NCBI GenBank assembly: GCA_050485425.1
Contig: JBJHBJ010000014.1
Span: 1-64,000 of the forward strand
Reading direction: 5' to 3'
DNA length: 64,000 nt
Origin: LSCE01 sp050485425
Lineage (GTDB): Bacteria > Pseudomonadota > Gammaproteobacteria > Nitrococcales > Aquisalimonadaceae
Positions 53,136-61,706 of the stretch are shown here, in pieces. Each line of letters opens with the position of its first letter. Positions within the stretch are counted from its first letter, which is position 1. A program made the position numbers and the translations under genes. Below the pieces are notes generated by a model that was given only the letters and a program-made list of their open reading frames with translations, was not told the origin of the DNA and ran no database searches.

Positions 53136-54392
53136 ATGACCTCAAACGGTTTTCCCCAGCGGCGCCGCAGCGTGGCCGTCCCCGTCGGCGGTGTGACGGT
53201 AGGCGGAGACGCGCCCATCGTGGTGCAGTCCATGACAAACACCGACACGGCCGATGAGGTGGCCACCGCCGTGCAGGTCGCCAACCTGGCGAGGGCCGGG
53301 TCGGAAGTAGTGCGTATCACGGTGAACAACGAGGAATCCGCCGAGGCCGTTCCCCGCATCCGCGACCGGCTGCTGGCCATGGGCCTGAACGTCCCCCTGG
53401 TAGGCGATTTCCACTTCAACGGTCACAAGCTGCTGACCCGGTACCCGGCCTGTGCCGAGGCGCTGGCGAAATACCGTATCAACCCCGGCAACGTCGGCCG
53501 CGGTGCCAGGCGTGACACTCAATTCGCCGAAATGATCGAGATCGCCTGCCGCCATGACAAGCCGGTGCGCATCGGCGTGAACTGGGGCAGCCTGGACCAG
53601 GACCTGCTGGCCCGCATGCTCGACGACAATGCCGCACGTCCCCAGCCGGACGACCTGACCACGGTCATGAAGGAGGCGCTGATCGTCTCGGCCCTGGGCA
53701 GTGCCGAGCGCGCCGAGGAGTTGGGCCTTGGGCATGACCGCATCATCATCTCCTGCAAGCTGAGCGGCGTGCAGGATCTGATCGCCGTATATCGCGACCT
53801 CGCCGGCCGCTGCGATTACCCCCTGCACCTCGGCCTGACCGAAGCCGGCATGGGTTCCAAGGGCATCGTGGCCTCCTCTGCCGCGCTGGCCGTGCTGCTG
53901 CAGGAGGGCATCGGCGACACCATTCGCATCAGCCTCACGCCGGAGCCGGGCGGCGACCGCACGCGGGAGGTCATTGTCGCGCAGGAATTGCTCCAGACCA
54001 TGGGCCTGCGGGCGTTCACACCCCTGGTCGCCGCCTGCCCGGGCTGCGGCCGCACCACCAGCACGTTCTTCCAGGAACTGGCGGACGACATCCAGCGCTA
54101 TGTCCGTGACCGCATGCCGGAGTGGCGCAAACAGTATGTCGGCGTGGAGGATATGTCGCTGGCCGTGATGGGCTGCGTGGTCAACGGCCCCGGGGAGAGC
54201 AAGCACGCCAATATCGGGATCAGCCTGCCCGGCACCGGGGAACGCCCGGTTGCACCGGTCTACGAGGATGGCGAGAAAACGGTCACGCTGAAGGGCGACA
54301 ATATCGCTACCGAGTTCCGCACGATCATCGAACGCTATGTGGAGCGTACCTACGCCGCGCCCGGCGGTCGGCGGGCTGGCGAATCCGGCTGA
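53136..54392 (+). CDS. ispG: 4-hydroxy-3-methylbut-2-enyl diphosphate synthase
   Basis: A 418-residue iron-sulfur enzyme of the MEP isoprenoid pathway. The 4Fe-4S Cys residues are in A-C-P-G-C-G-R-T and G-C-V-V-N-G-P-G-E; V-Q-S-M-T-N-T-D-T at the N-terminus is the family start. It is longer than E. coli IspG (372 aa) with an extended insert before the C-terminal part. The ATG at 53136 is chosen; the frame is open further up but overlaps the divergent TPR gene. Confidence 0.96.
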   Translation: MTSNGFPQRRRSVAVPVGGVTVGGDAPIVVQSMTNTDTADEVATAVQVANLARAGSEVVRITVNNEESAEAVPRIRDRLLAMGLNVPLVGDFHFNGHKLLTRYPACAEALAKYRINPGNVGRGARRDTQFAEMIEIACRHDKPVRIGVNWGSLDQDLLARMLDDNAARPQPDDLTTVMKEALIVSALGSAERAEELGLGHDRIIISCKLSGVQDLIAVYRDLAGRCDYPLHLGLTEAGMGSKGIVASSAALAVLLQEGIGDTIRISLTPEPGGDRTREVIVAQELLQTMGLRAFTPLVAACPGCGRTTSTFFQELADDIQRYVRDRMPEWRKQYVGVEDMSLAVMGCVVNGPGESKHANIGISLPGTGERPVAPVYEDGEKTVTLKGDNIATEFRTIIERYVERTYAAPGGRRAGESG

Positions 54393-54398
54393 GTTGAA

Positions 54399-55223
54399 CT
54401 ACTGGCCCAGCCGGCCGACCCGGTCGGCATCGACCGTATGGACATGGTTCACGGGCCCGCCCCCCTTGCCCAGCCCCGGTGCCTGGCGGATAGCCTCGAG
54501 CAGATAAGCTCTGCCGCGGCTCACGGCCCGTTCCAGGGGCAGGCCCTGGGCCAGACCGGCGCTGATCGCCGAAGCCAGCGTGCAGCCCGTACCGTGGGTA
54601 TGCCGTGTGTCGATGCGACGGTGCCGATAGACAGTCTGGCTGTCGCCATCCACGAAAACATCCACCAGATCGTCACCCGGCAGATGCCCACCCTTGAGCA
54701 GTACCGCGCCGCCGGTCATCCGTTGCAGCTCGCGGGCCGCATCCGGCATGGCGTCGGCATCGGGAATCGTCCGCTGCAGGAGTGTTTCCGCCTCCGGCAG
54801 GTTTGGCGTGACCAGGGTCGCCCGCGGCAACAGCAGTTCGACCAGCGCCTGTACTGCCTCGCTGTGCAGCAGGCTGGATCCTGTCTGGGAAACCATGACC
54901 GGATCCACCACCAGCGGAATGCCGGTGCCGTTACGGTCCAGGAATGCCGCCACCACGCGGACGACTTCCGCATCATGCAGCATGCCGGTCTTGTAGCAGT
55001 CCGCCCCCAGGTCCTCCTGCACCACATCAAGCTGCTGGCGCAGGAAGTCCGGCGGGACCGGATGCACACCATGGACACCCAGGGTGTTCTGGGCTGTGAG
55101 CGCGGTAACGGCGGTGGCGGCAAACGCTCCCAACGCCGAGACGGCCTTGATGTCCGCCTGGATGCCTGCACCCCCACCGGAGTCGGAACCGGCGATGATC
55201 AATACCCGACCGCTGAGTCTCAT
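54399..55223 (-). CDS. thiD: Hydroxymethylpyrimidine (phosphate) kinase
   Basis: A 274-residue ribokinase-fold kinase of thiamine synthesis. I-A-G-S-D-S-G-G-G-A-G-I-Q-A-D at the N-terminus, V-V-D-P-V-M-V and H-T-H-G-T-G-C-T-L-A-S-A-I are its motifs; the last carries the catalytic Asp/anion-hole region as T-G-C. Its start overlaps the stop of the upstream acyl-CoA ligase gene by 4 nt, an unusual partner. It converges with ispG (6-bp gap). Confidence 0.95.
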   Translation of the reverse strand: MRLSGRVLIIAGSDSGGGAGIQADIKAVSALGAFAATAVTALTAQNTLGVHGVHPVPPDFLRQQLDVVQEDLGADCYKTGMLHDAEVVRVVAAFLDRNGTGIPLVVDPVMVSQTGSSLLHSEAVQALVELLLPRATLVTPNLPEAETLLQRTIPDADAMPDAARELQRMTGGAVLLKGGHLPGDDLVDVFVDGDSQTVYRHRRIDTRHTHGTGCTLASAISAGLAQGLPLERAVSRGRAYLLEAIRQAPGLGKGGGPVNHVHTVDADRVGRLGQ

Positions 55224-56785
55224 CCGTCCTGCTCCTCGAATCGCGCCGCGAGCTCGCCGCGATTCAGCTTGCCGGCGCCGGTAACGGGAAGCTCATTGGC
55301 CAGCCGGATGATCTTCGGCACCTTGAAGCCGGCCAGTTCTTTCCGGCAATGGGCCATCAACTCCTCCACCAGGCCGGCGTCGGCACCCGGCGCCACCACC
55401 ATCGCCGCCGCCACCTGTCCCCAGCGTTCGTCAACCAACGGCACCACGCCGACCTGAACCACGGCCGGATGCTGGTTCAGCACGTTCTCGATCTCCTCGG
55501 GCGAGACGTTCTCGCCGCCGCTGATGAACATGTTGTCGGCGCGGCCGACGATGTAGACGAAGCCCTCCTCGTCCTCCCGGGCGAGATCGCCGCTCCATAC
55601 CCAGCCATCGTCCAGCAACGCCTTGCGCGTACGTTCCGGGTCACCGAGATAGCCGCCGAAGTTGTGCATGCTACGCATGCACAACACGCCGGTTTCCCCA
55701 TGCGGCACCGGCTGCAGCGTGTCCTGGTCGACGATCCGGTAGTCGCAGTGCATCATGCTGGTGCCGATGCTGCGGTTGTGCCGCCAGACCTCGTCCAGCG
55801 GCGCGTCCAGCGGGGAGTAGATGAAGTTCGACGGCCCGGCTTCGGTCAGCCCGTAGGCCTGGGTGATCGGAATACCCCGCTTGATGAAGGCCTCCATGAC
55901 CGGTTCCGCGCAGGGGGCACCCGCGCTGGTAATCCCCTGCAACGTGGAGAGATCGGTCTCGGCGAAGGCCGGGTGGGCCAGCAGGAAGCGGAACATCGCC
56001 TCGACGCCACCGAAGTGCGTGATGCGGTGGCGCGGGATCAGTTCCAGCAACTGACCGGGGTCAAACTGCCGCATCAGCACCGCGAAGCCGCCGGTGTGGA
56101 GCACGGGTGTAAATGAGTTCCAGCCGCCGATATGGAAAAACGGAAAGGTGATGATCAGTCTGGCCTCCCCGGGCATGCCACCGGAGAAGACCAGATCGAT
56201 GGAATTCCAGATCATCTGCCGGTACGGGACAACACAGACCTTCGGCGTTGCGGTGGTACCGCCGGTGTGAATGTAGAGAAAGGTCTGATCCATGGACAGG
56301 GGGCAGTTCATCTCCGGAACGTTCCCACGCAGGACCTGGTCGTGGTATTCGCTGTCAGTATCCGTCAGCCGGACCATACGCAACCCGTCCGGCAGGGAGA
56401 GCCCCCCCACCAACCCGTCGAACACATCCTCGTGGAACAGGACTTTCGGCTGGATGCGTTCCAGCAGTTCGTTGATCTCGCGGGGACGGAGCCGGAAGCT
56501 CAGCGGCGCCAGGATGACACCGATCTTGCCGCAGGCCAGGTAGATATCCACCGCCTCGATCCGGTTCCTGCAGACCAGGCCGACCACATCGCCCGCCTGC
56601 AGGCCGGCATCCGTCATCCAGCGCGCCACCTGGTTGGCGCGGCGGTTCAGGTCCCCGTAGCTGTACGTGGTGTTGTTGCCGGCATCGTGAACGGCCGGCC
56701 GCGCCGGGTGCATGGCGGCCCATTTGCCAACCCAGTCGCCGATCCAGTGCATCGGCTGGCGTTCCAGTGCGGACTCCAAAGGCAT
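55220..56785 (-). CDS. AMP-dependent acyl-CoA synthetase/ligase
   Basis: A 521-residue adenylate-forming enzyme. The P-loop is H-T-G-G-T-T-A-T-P-K, followed by Y-G-L-T-E-A-G, W-S-G-D-L-A-R and G-R-A-D-N-M-F-I-S-G-G-E-N-V-S-P-E-E-I-E; the catalytic Lys is in T-G-A-G-K-L-N-R. It activates a carboxylic acid to an acyl-CoA; the substrate cannot be read from the sequence. It is translationally coupled to thiD. Medium- or long-chain fatty acid CoA ligase is the most likely class. Confidence 0.9.
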   Translation of the reverse strand: MPLESALERQPMHWIGDWVGKWAAMHPARPAVHDAGNNTTYSYGDLNRRANQVARWMTDAGLQAGDVVGLVCRNRIEAVDIYLACGKIGVILAPLSFRLRPREINELLERIQPKVLFHEDVFDGLVGGLSLPDGLRMVRLTDTDSEYHDQVLRGNVPEMNCPLSMDQTFLYIHTGGTTATPKVCVVPYRQMIWNSIDLVFSGGMPGEARLIITFPFFHIGGWNSFTPVLHTGGFAVLMRQFDPGQLLELIPRHRITHFGGVEAMFRFLLAHPAFAETDLSTLQGITSAGAPCAEPVMEAFIKRGIPITQAYGLTEAGPSNFIYSPLDAPLDEVWRHNRSIGTSMMHCDYRIVDQDTLQPVPHGETGVLCMRSMHNFGGYLGDPERTRKALLDDGWVWSGDLAREDEEGFVYIVGRADNMFISGGENVSPEEIENVLNQHPAVVQVGVVPLVDERWGQVAAAMVVAPGADAGLVEELMAHCRKELAGFKVPKIIRLANELPVTGAGKLNRGELAARFEEQDG

Positions 56786-56861
56786 GCGGTGACTCCGATT
56801 CGGGAAACGGGAAACTACTTTACCGAAACCGGGCGGGGCCGGTCATCTGCCCGGGCCCGAC

Positions 56862-56891
56862 CTGACAGGAACCTGCCGTGTCCGCCATAAT
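56862..56891 (+). promoter_or_regulatory. Predicted promoter of tatD
   Basis: CTGACA (56862-56867), an 18-bp spacer and CATAAT (56886-56891); each hexamer has one mismatch to the sigma70 consensus. The transcript would start near 56898, about 32 nt before the tatD ATG, with AGGAG in the leader. Confidence 0.6.
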
Positions 56892-56929
56892 CGGGGCTTT
56901 CGGCCCGACTGCAGGAGACGATCCGGCGC

Positions 56930-57718
56930 ATGGAACTGATCGACATCGGTGTGAACCTGACCAACCGGAGCTTTACGAACGACCGCGACGCGGTGATCCA
57001 GCGTGCGCTGGATGCAGGGGTACGGCGGATGATCGTAACCGGCACCAGCCTTGAGGAAAGTCATCGCGCATTGGAACTGGCGCGCGACAACCCGGAACAC
57101 CTCTCCGCCACCGCCGGGGTGCACCCGCATGTCGCCAGGGACGTGACGCCGGAGGCGCTGCGCGAACTGAAGGCACTGTACGCCGAGCCTGGCGTCGTTG
57201 CCGTGGGCGAAACGGGGCTGGACTTCAACCGCGATTTCTCGCCGCGGCCGAGGCAGGAAGCGGTATTCGAACAGCAACTGGATCTGGCGGCGGAGTCCGG
57301 GTTGCCGGTGTTCATTCACCAGCGGGACGCGCATGAGCGGCTGTACCCGATCCTGCGCGACTTCCGCGACCGGCTGTCGGACGCGGTTGTGCACTGTTTT
57401 ACCGACCGCCGCGAAGCGCTGTGGGACTATCTGGATCTGGACCTTCACATCGGCATTACCGGCTGGGTGTGCGACGAGCGGCGCGGCCGTGAACTGCAAA
57501 CGCTGGTGCCCGACATCCCGGCCGAACGCTTGATGCTGGAAACCGACGCGCCGTACCTGTTGCCCCGCTCGTTGACGCCGAAACCCGCCGGCAAGCGCAA
57601 CGAACCGGCCTGGCTGCCTCATATCCTGGAAACCGTGGCCCGGCTGCGGGGCGTAACGCCGGAAGCACTGGCGGAACAGACCACGGCCAACGCAAGGCGG
57701 TTTTTCAGGCTGGTCTGA
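56930..57718 (+). CDS. tatD: TatD family deoxyribonuclease
   Basis: A 262-residue metal-dependent nuclease of the TatD branch proper. I-D-I-G-V-N-L-T-N at the N-terminus (in place of D-x-H-x-H), G-V-H-P-H, G-E-T-G-L-D-F-N-R-D, F-I-H-Q-R, H-C-F-T and L-E-T-D-A-P-Y-L-L-P-R are in order. It is a 3'-5' exonuclease linked to DNA repair in E. coli. A YcfH-type paralogue is at 8132-8938. yjbQ follows by 37 bp. Confidence 0.94.
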   Translation: MELIDIGVNLTNRSFTNDRDAVIQRALDAGVRRMIVTGTSLEESHRALELARDNPEHLSATAGVHPHVARDVTPEALRELKALYAEPGVVAVGETGLDFNRDFSPRPRQEAVFEQQLDLAAESGLPVFIHQRDAHERLYPILRDFRDRLSDAVVHCFTDRREALWDYLDLDLHIGITGWVCDERRGRELQTLVPDIPAERLMLETDAPYLLPRSLTPKPAGKRNEPAWLPHILETVARLRGVTPEALAEQTTANARRFFRLV

Positions 57719-57755
57719 ACGAGGTCACCGCGTTTTCCAGAAGGCGAATCGTCGT

Positions 57756-58175
57756 ATGTATCAGAGCACATTCAGCATCAGCAACAGCGGGCGCGGCCTG
57801 ACCGATATCACTGCCGACGTCGCGTCAGTCGTGCGGGAATCCGGTGCCGGAACCGGGCTCTGTCACGTTTTCCTCCAGCATACCAGTGCGTCGCTGATCA
57901 TTTCCGAGAATGCCGACCCTGCGGTCTGCCGCGATCTGGAACGCTTCATGGAACGACTGGTGCAGGACGGCGACCCCTTGTTCGAACACGACGCCGAGGG
58001 CCCGGACGATATACCCGCCCATGTGCGCGCGGTGCTGACCCGCAGCGACCTGACCATTCCCGTCTCGCAGGGACGCCTGGCACTCGGTACATGGCAGGGC
58101 ATCTGGTTGTGGGAACACCGCCACCGGCCACACCGCCGCCGGGTCATGGTCACCGTCCTCGCGGAATCAGGCTGA
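57756..58175 (+). CDS. yjbQ: YjbQ/UPF0047 family protein
   Basis: A 139-residue protein of the YjbQ family. The core C-H-V-F-L-Q-H-T-S-A-S-L-I-I-S-E-N-A-D-P is typical, as is G-T-W-Q-G-I-W-L-W-E-H-R near the end. Family members show weak thiamine-phosphate synthase activity, but the true role is unclear. Its 3' end overlaps the convergent sigma factor gene by 9 nt. Confidence 0.93.
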   Translation: MYQSTFSISNSGRGLTDITADVASVVRESGAGTGLCHVFLQHTSASLIISENADPAVCRDLERFMERLVQDGDPLFEHDAEGPDDIPAHVRAVLTRSDLTIPVSQGRLALGTWQGIWLWEHRHRPHRRRVMVTVLAESG

Positions 58176-59441
58176 CCCGCGATCCAGTTCGGCGAGCCTG
58201 CGCTCGAGGAAACGACGTTCGGGTTCCTGCAACGCCAGTTTCAGCGCCTGTCGGTAGGCCTGAACCGCGCCCCGACTGTCGCCGAGCCGCCGGCAGAGGT
58301 CGGCACGGGCCGCATAAAGCAGATGATACTCGGCCAATTCTCCACGTTCCGCCAGGGCATCCACCAGCAGCAACCCCTGCTCCGGCCCGTCCCGCATGGC
58401 CACCGCCACGGCACGGTTCAGCTCGATCACGGCGGAAGGGGAAACGCGAAGCAGCACATCGTACAGACCGACGATTTCCGCCCAGTCCGTCTCTTCAGCG
58501 CTGGCGGCTTCGGCGTGCAGGGCACTGATGGCTGCCTGCAGCGTGTACGGGCCGATGCGGCGGGTGGCCAGCGCCCGCTGGATCAGCGCAACTCCGAGGG
58601 CAATCTGTTCACGGTTCCACAGACTGCGATCCTGATCCTCCAGCAGGATGATCTCGCCGTCCGCGGTGGCGCGGGCGGAGCGGCGGGAATCATGCAGCAG
58701 CATCAGCGCCAGCAGCCCCATGGCCTCGGGTTCCGGCAACAGGCCGACCAGCAGTTCTCCGAGCCGTATGGCCTCCGCGGACAAGTCCCGGCGCGTGACC
58801 GACCCCCCGGACGATGCCGAATAGCCCTCGTTGAACAGCAGGTAGACCACTTGCAGGACGGTATCCAGCCGCTCGGGAAGCTCCGGTGCCCCCGGCACCT
58901 CATAGGGAATGCCGGCGTCGCGAATCTTGGCCTTGGCACGCACGATGCGCTGGGCCATCGTCGAGGTCTTCACCAGAAAGGCCCGGGCGATCTCTTCCGT
59001 GGTCAGTCCACAGACTTCACGCAACGTCAGCGCCACACGGGCGTCCGCTGAGAGGGCCGGATGGCAGCAGGTGAAAATCAGGCGCAGGCGGTCATCCGCA
59101 ATATCGTCGTCGTTCTGCCAGGGCTCCTCCTGCTCCGCCTCCAGTTCCAGCTGATGCGCAAGCTCCCCCAGCGATGACTGGAAGCGCGCCCGGCGGCGGA
59201 TACTGTCGATGGCCTTGAACCGGCCGGTGGACACCAGCCAGGCGCGCGGATTGTCGGGAATGCCGTCCCGGCTCCACTGTTCCAGCGCCGCGGCGAAGGC
59301 GTCGTGAAGCCCCTCCTCCGCCAGCTCGAAGTCCCCCAGCAGGCGGATCAGCGTGGCCAGGACCCGTCGGGACTCCCGGCGATAGACGGCCTCCACCGCC
59401 GATCGCACCGTCGCCGCCGGTTCAACCTTCCCGCTGTTCAT
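58167..59441 (-). CDS. ECF sigma factor, ECF42-like
   Basis: A 424-residue sigma factor. Region 2 is at residues about 18-90 (A-W-L-V-S-T-G-R-F-K-A-I-D-S-I-R-R-R) and region 4 at about 130-185 (L-T-T-E-E-I-A-R-A-F-L-V). A long helical C-terminal extension with TPR-like repeats follows (N-R-A-V-A-V-A-M-R-D-G-P and A-Y-R-Q-A-L-K-L-A). This extension and the adjacent DGPF protein define the ECF42 group, where the extension controls activity in place of a membrane anti-sigma. M-N-S-G-K at 59441 is the start. No anti-sigma gene is nearby, as expected for this group. Confidence 0.9.
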   Translation of the reverse strand: MNSGKVEPAATVRSAVEAVYRRESRRVLATLIRLLGDFELAEEGLHDAFAAALEQWSRDGIPDNPRAWLVSTGRFKAIDSIRRRARFQSSLGELAHQLELEAEQEEPWQNDDDIADDRLRLIFTCCHPALSADARVALTLREVCGLTTEEIARAFLVKTSTMAQRIVRAKAKIRDAGIPYEVPGAPELPERLDTVLQVVYLLFNEGYSASSGGSVTRRDLSAEAIRLGELLVGLLPEPEAMGLLALMLLHDSRRSARATADGEIILLEDQDRSLWNREQIALGVALIQRALATRRIGPYTLQAAISALHAEAASAEETDWAEIVGLYDVLLRVSPSAVIELNRAVAVAMRDGPEQGLLLVDALAERGELAEYHLLYAARADLCRRLGDSRGAVQAYRQALKLALQEPERRFLERRLAELDRGSA

Positions 59442-59457
59442 GGTTTGGCATCCACGG

Positions 59458-59805
59458 CTAGTCCGTAAGCAGCGGCCTGACCTCGATGCTGCCCAGACGT
59501 GCCGGCGGAATGCCGGCGGCAATGCGCAGCGCCTCGTTCAGATCCGGTGCCTCAATCATGTAGAAGCCGCCCAGCTGTTCCTTGGTTTCCGCAAACGGAC
59601 CATCGGTGAGCATGACCTTGCCGTTTCTGACACGGACCGTGGTGGCGGTGGAAACGGAGTCCAGCGCCTCGGCCCCGAGGCAACGGCCGCTGTCCTTCAA
59701 CCGGGAACAATAGACCTCGCACTCCCGGCTTATGGCTTCCAGCTCCGCTGGGTCCATCGCGTGGCGCTGCTCCTCGTTGCCGTAGATCAGACACAGGTAT
59801 TTCAT
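59458..59805 (-). CDS. DGPF-domain (YCII-related) protein
   Basis: A 115-residue protein of the YCII/DGPF family. It starts M-K-Y-L-C-L-I-Y-G and carries T-D-G-P-F-A-E-T-K-E-Q-L-G-G-F, the motif that names the family. GGGAGG lies just before the ATG at 59805; the longer frame upstream is not used. It is the standard partner of ECF42 sigma factors and lies 16 bp upstream of one here, on the same strand. Biochemical function not established. Confidence 0.9.
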   Translation of the reverse strand: MKYLCLIYGNEEQRHAMDPAELEAISRECEVYCSRLKDSGRCLGAEALDSVSTATTVRVRNGKVMLTDGPFAETKEQLGGFYMIEAPDLNEALRIAAGIPPARLGSIEVRPLLTD

Positions 59806-59923
59806 GGCTGCCTCCCAGTATGACCAATGAGCCCGACGATACACCGCCCTGCTCTTCCGATGTCTCGTTACTCCATGGTCGTTGCAGCCCCGGCGGTTTC
59901 GACACCGGTCCGGGGAGAGAACG

Positions 59924-60928
59924 TCACTGGCAAAGACGTTCATGGGCGTCCCTCGGCGGCATCGAACGCCCGGACGGAATGGGAGACGCCGCATCGCCGA
60001 TCCAGTCGGCGATATCCGCGTGCGTTGAGGACGCCTGCGTGTAGCGGGTCAGCATGTGGTACCCCTCGGGATACAGCACCACCTGCATCACCGGTGCCGG
60101 GTGATGCGGCAGGCGTTCGAGCATCATGCAGATCGGCTGCCTGGGAATGATCTCGTCCTGTTCACCGTAAAGGATCAGCGCCGGCCCGGGCAGCTTTTCC
60201 GAGGCCTCCAGGGCGGCATCCATCATGCCCGACAATTGCTCCACCACCTCCACCGTCACCGCGTCCTGCACCAGCGGGTCCTCCCGCATGGCCGCCAGGA
60301 CATCGGGATCGTCGCTGGGTTCGACGCCGATCAGATCGCGCAGGCGGATGGACAGAGACATGCCCGGGGCGACACGGCTTCCGACCCACAGGCTGAGCTG
60401 CTGGTACCACGGCATTACATCCTGGCCCCAGACCGCCGGCGAAACAAGCACGCTGCCATTCACCGGCGGGCGCTCGTCGCCGGCCATGGTCAGCATGACC
60501 ACGGCGGCGCCCATGCTCTTCCCCAGCAGGTAGATCGGCGTACCCGGGTAGCGCTCGCGCAACAGTTCGGCCACGGTGCGAGCGTCGCTGGTCAGGGTCT
60601 CGCGTCCCGGCCAGCGCCCGTTATCCACCGTGGCCCCGAACCCCCGCTGGTCGTAGGCGTAGACGCTGACCCCGGCCGGCTGTAGCGAACGGGCAAGCGC
60701 GTTGAAGCCGCCACCGTAATCGGTGAAGCCGTGCAAGGCGAGCACCACCGCCTGCGGTGGACCACCCACGGCAGGCCAGGTGTGCAACGGCAACACGTAG
60801 CCATCCCCGGTCGCCACGTGGTCGTCCTTCAGTTCCGGCTCTTGCAGCGACGGTCCTGACGCCAGGGCCCGGGGATTGGAGCACCCCAGCAGCAGGGCCA
60901 GGACAATCACTAGGACAGTCGGTCTCAT
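59924..60928 (-). CDS. Lipoprotein alpha/beta hydrolase (monoacylglycerol lipase-like)
   Basis: A 334-residue lipoprotein. L-A-L-L-L-G-C-S-N gives the lipidated Cys at about 16. L-H-G-F-T-D-Y-G-G-G and the elbow G-K-S-M-G-A with Ser are followed by E-Q-D-E-I-I-P (acid) and P-E-G-Y-H-M-L (His), the full triad of lysophospholipase/monoacylglycerol lipase-type enzymes. It starts 13 bp after the ABC permease on the same strand, so it is probably the third gene of the SoxR-controlled exporter operon. Confidence 0.87.
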   Translation of the reverse strand: MRPTVLVIVLALLLGCSNPRALASGPSLQEPELKDDHVATGDGYVLPLHTWPAVGGPPQAVVLALHGFTDYGGGFNALARSLQPAGVSVYAYDQRGFGATVDNGRWPGRETLTSDARTVAELLRERYPGTPIYLLGKSMGAAVVMLTMAGDERPPVNGSVLVSPAVWGQDVMPWYQQLSLWVGSRVAPGMSLSIRLRDLIGVEPSDDPDVLAAMREDPLVQDAVTVEVVEQLSGMMDAALEASEKLPGPALILYGEQDEIIPRQPICMMLERLPHHPAPVMQVVLYPEGYHMLTRYTQASSTHADIADWIGDAASPIPSGRSMPPRDAHERLCQ

Positions 60929-60941
60929 GGTGACAGTGTCA

Positions 60942-61706
60942 TCAGGCCTTCAGCTTGTAGCCGGTCCGGAAGATCCAGGCGACCACAGCCAGGCAGGCGC
61001 CCAGAAACAAGGCAATCATGCCGAGACTTGCAACCAGACTGACATCGGAAATGCCGTAGAAGCTCCAGCGGAATCCGCTGATCAGATAGACCACCGGATT
61101 GAACAGCGTTACGGTCTGCCAGAACGGCGGCAGCATGTCCACGGAGTAGAACGTGCCGCCGAGAAATGCCAGCGGCGTTATGATCAGCAACGGCACGAAC
61201 TGGAGCTTCTCGAAACCGTCCGCCCAGATGCCGATGATGAAGCCCAGCAGACTGAACGTGAATGCGGTCAGCACCAGGAACAGCAGCATCCATACCGGGT
61301 GCGCTATCTGCATGGGCACGAAGAAGCTCGCCGTGATCAGTATGATGACGCCGATGATCAGCGACTTCGTCGCCGCTGCGCCGACAAAGCCCAGCACGAT
61401 CTCGAAATGGGAGATCGGCGCGGACAGCAGCTCATAGATAGTACCGGTGAACTTGGGGAAATAGATCGCGAACGAGGCATTGGACACGCTCTGCGTCAAC
61501 AGCATCAGCATGACCAGTCCCGGCACGATGAAGGCCCCGTAGCTGACACCCTCGATCTCGGTAATACGGGACCCGATGGCGGCACCGAACACCACGAAGT
61601 ACAGCGACGTCGACAACACCGGAGACACCACGCTCTGCAGCAGCGTTCTGCCGGTGCGGGCCATTTCGGACACGTAGATGGCACGAACTCCGTGGATGTT
61701 CATCAA
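60942..61706 (-). CDS. ABC-2 type transporter permease
   Basis: A 254-residue permease with about six membrane helices. G-V-S-Y-G-A-F-I-V-P-G-L-V near residue 53 and P-L-A-F-L-G-G-T-F-Y-S-V near residue 182 are typical of ABC-2 (YadH-like) exporters. Its ATG overlaps the ATPase stop by 4 nt. Together they form a drug, polysaccharide or small-molecule exporter; SoxR control of the operon favours redox-active compounds (inference). Confidence 0.92.
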   Translation of the reverse strand: MMNIHGVRAIYVSEMARTGRTLLQSVVSPVLSTSLYFVVFGAAIGSRITEIEGVSYGAFIVPGLVMLMLLTQSVSNASFAIYFPKFTGTIYELLSAPISHFEIVLGFVGAAATKSLIIGVIILITASFFVPMQIAHPVWMLLFLVLTAFTFSLLGFIIGIWADGFEKLQFVPLLIITPLAFLGGTFYSVDMLPPFWQTVTLFNPVVYLISGFRWSFYGISDVSLVASLGMIALFLGACLAVVAWIFRTGYKLKA

